Positions 62,401 to 64,000 of a DNA stretch of 64,000 bases are shown piece by piece; position 1 is the first letter of the stretch, and each line of letters opens with the position of its first letter. Where the stretch lies: positions 558,001-622,000 of the forward strand of contig CADCXC010000014.1 of assembly GCA_902806595.1 (NCBI GenBank). Direction: 5' to 3'. The notes beneath the pieces were generated by a model, which worked only from the letters and a program-made list of their open reading frames with translations, searched no databases and was not told the DNA's origin. This DNA comes from Pyrenopolyporus hunteri. Its lineage: Eukaryota > Ascomycota > Sordariomycetes > Xylariales > Hypoxylaceae. Both the position numbers and the translations under genes were made by a program.

Positions 62401-64000
62401 TCTTTTCAAGGAGTGCACTCCACGATCTGTCTATCAAAAGCTGCTGACCCACTAGGGACGCTCAGACTGCCCTTCCATGACCTGCTCGTCCGTTGCTTCT
62501 GCATGGCACGACAGCGCGGGAGATTCCCCAGATCCCTGTTTACCCGCTCTTGCAGGCAGAAGAGCATCCACACAATTTGGCCATTCTGAGTCTAGCAAGC
62601 GTAGATAACTTGCTGCGAGAATAGCCTCTCCCTTACTTGGGTAGACAGGCGCCTCTATTTTTATTTTGCTATTTTATTAAACGTCGTTTTTTTTTTTCGA
62701 TGGGGAAAACCATGTTCTCCTATTCTACGGATCGATGTACGTACGCATGCAAAGGTAAGTCGACCGTTCAAGACCGCCCGCCATTCGCCAGTGACGCAAT
62801 TTACCATTATTATTTATAACAGCGCTGCTGCCGAGACCTGAATTTTGGCCAGGAGGCTTGGCAACTACGTCTGTAAGTTAAGGTCTCTTACGAGGCCTCC
62901 CCGCTAATGTAGATAGGCATCTGTCTATCTATCTAGAGCACGCGCATGGGGACGTACGTGCGAGGTGAGGTTACGGTTACGTAGGTAGGATGTAGTTCTT
63001 TGGTGGACGGTTGATCTGGAGATCTCAAACCCAATCTCATCAACCCTCCGCGCGGCCGAATCATCGTAAAGCCTATGTCTGTCGTCGTCAATCGGTGAAA
63101 CCAGCGCTATCCGATACGGCGACACCTCGAGGGTGTCACAGCATCCGGACAAATATCATAGAACCCAGCCACACAGCATGTTTCTTTTAATTTCCTGTTC
63201 TTATGTTTTGGAATGGTGGCTGATGGACAATGTTTCATGTTTAAATCAACACTCCCAAGACGCTCGCCGAATGATTCTCCAGGGCGATTTCAAGGTAACC
63301 GTCGAGAGACATTCGGAAGTGACATCTTCTCCCACGTTGGAAAAAGGGGGGGGCGCCCTTCACACGGTCAAGTCGGCTCGACGACCTACCGAAGTCGAAT
63401 AATATCACCAGCCCACCTTCTCCTCACCTTCCGGTATCGCTTGGCAATCTCTTGATCTTTCCCTCGCAAACCGCCGACGATGCCCTGCGCGACGGGATAC
63501 AGGCCGCGTAGGCCACCGGTAGAACAATGGCGCACTCCATACGATGTTGATAATGCCGCCCGATGCAGTTGTCCACTTCCTTTCCACCGTTGATAGACTA
63601 GGCACCCAGCAGTAGAAGCGACCTTGTGATGCGCCCTGGCCTGCCTGTTCCGCCCTATTCCACGGCATCCTTCATAGCACTCACCGGCTGCCTACGTCCT
63701 GCGCCATCGTACCCATCGCCATGGCGCATCGTCGCGCGCGGGCCGTGACAGCAACGGTAAAAGAGAGCCGATGACATACGATGCGATGCGCCTTCGCCAC
63801 AGCGGGCGTCGACGCGGCCTTTCACATGCCATGCCGTGCCATGGGCCGTGTCTGGAAGTTGGGGGACAGCAACGAAGCGAATACACATGTACGTACGTAG
63901 AGACAGGTAGTCTCATCATCCCATCATGCCACTTCGTACTTTCGCCGAGACCCTTTGACACGAGGCATCGTCGATCCTATCCCGTTTGGCGGGTCTCTGT
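53495..64000. other. 10.5-kb gene desert to window end
   Basis: The first few hundred bases are promoter and leader of the Rsc7-like gene, with an A-rich run near 53585. No further gene is supported. TATG/TACA microsatellites and TACCTAGGTA motifs recur to about 58750. From 59000 on, composition is ordinary and frames are short. ATG-led frames at 56032-56295 and elsewhere have no recognisable domain. The last 600 bp show overlapping frames on the reverse strand, which could be the edge of a gene beyond the window. Confidence 0.5.
53760..53884 (+). repeat. compound tandem repeat (GGATGTAT and ATGTATGTAGCG)
   Basis: An 8-bp GGATGTAT array (53762-53795) is followed, after a short gap, by an imperfect 12-bp ATGTATGTAGCG array (53812-53884) of about five units with decay. 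It lies 270 bp upstream of the Rsc7-like start codon. Confidence 0.85.

Overview
The window reads as nuclear DNA of a filamentous ascomycete, most likely a Sordariomycete. Genes have short introns (about 50-90 bp, with one of 256 bp) that use GTRAGT-type donors. Gene families are fungal in type: a secreted LysM protein, a GPP-type glycerol phosphatase, a Rsc7/Swp82 chromatin protein, and a copper ATPase with a Cys-rich leader. One 7-kb AT-rich block carries the footprint of repeat-induced point mutation (RIP). Order and genus are not decided by the sequence.

Layout, left to right. 1-2448 has no recognisable gene. 2449-3180 (+) is cysteine dioxygenase. 4451-7503 (+) is an HLTF/Rad5-type HIRAN-SNF2-RING protein. 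7504-10620 is non-coding with pyrimidine tracts. 10621-11266 (+) is a small secreted protein with two LysM domains. 11695-18721 is a complete but fully decayed LTR retrotransposon with 294-bp LTRs and a 5-bp target duplication. 18975-22684 (-) is a P1B-type copper ATPase with a leader of about 400 residues rich in Cys-Cys pairs. 26351-28376 (-) is a homeodomain transcription factor. 28377-40133 is an 11.8-kb gene desert. 40134-41226 (-) is a HAD glycerol-3-phosphatase, divergent across 670 bp from NUG1, a circularly permuted ribosome-biogenesis GTPase at 41897-43650 (+). 43651-50978 is a second desert. 50979-53494 (-) is an Rsc7/Swp82 (Npl6-family) chromatin-remodelling subunit. 53495-64000 is a third desert.

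The eight protein genes form no evident cluster or pathway. They are mostly core functions (sulfur-amino-acid catabolism, DNA-damage tolerance, copper handling, transcription, glycerol metabolism, 60S assembly, chromatin remodelling). The LysM gene is the one likely host- or environment-facing product, and it sits 429 bp from the RIP-mutated element. Exon coordinates were worked out by reading splice sites and frames; each joined model closes in frame. I found no tRNA, rRNA or CRISPR. The most notable points are the retrotransposon, whose surviving C and G sit mainly in CpG; the Cys-rich leader of the copper ATPase, which an unjoined model would split off as a separate gene; and the low gene density (8 genes in 64 kb) in DNA that is mostly not AT-rich.
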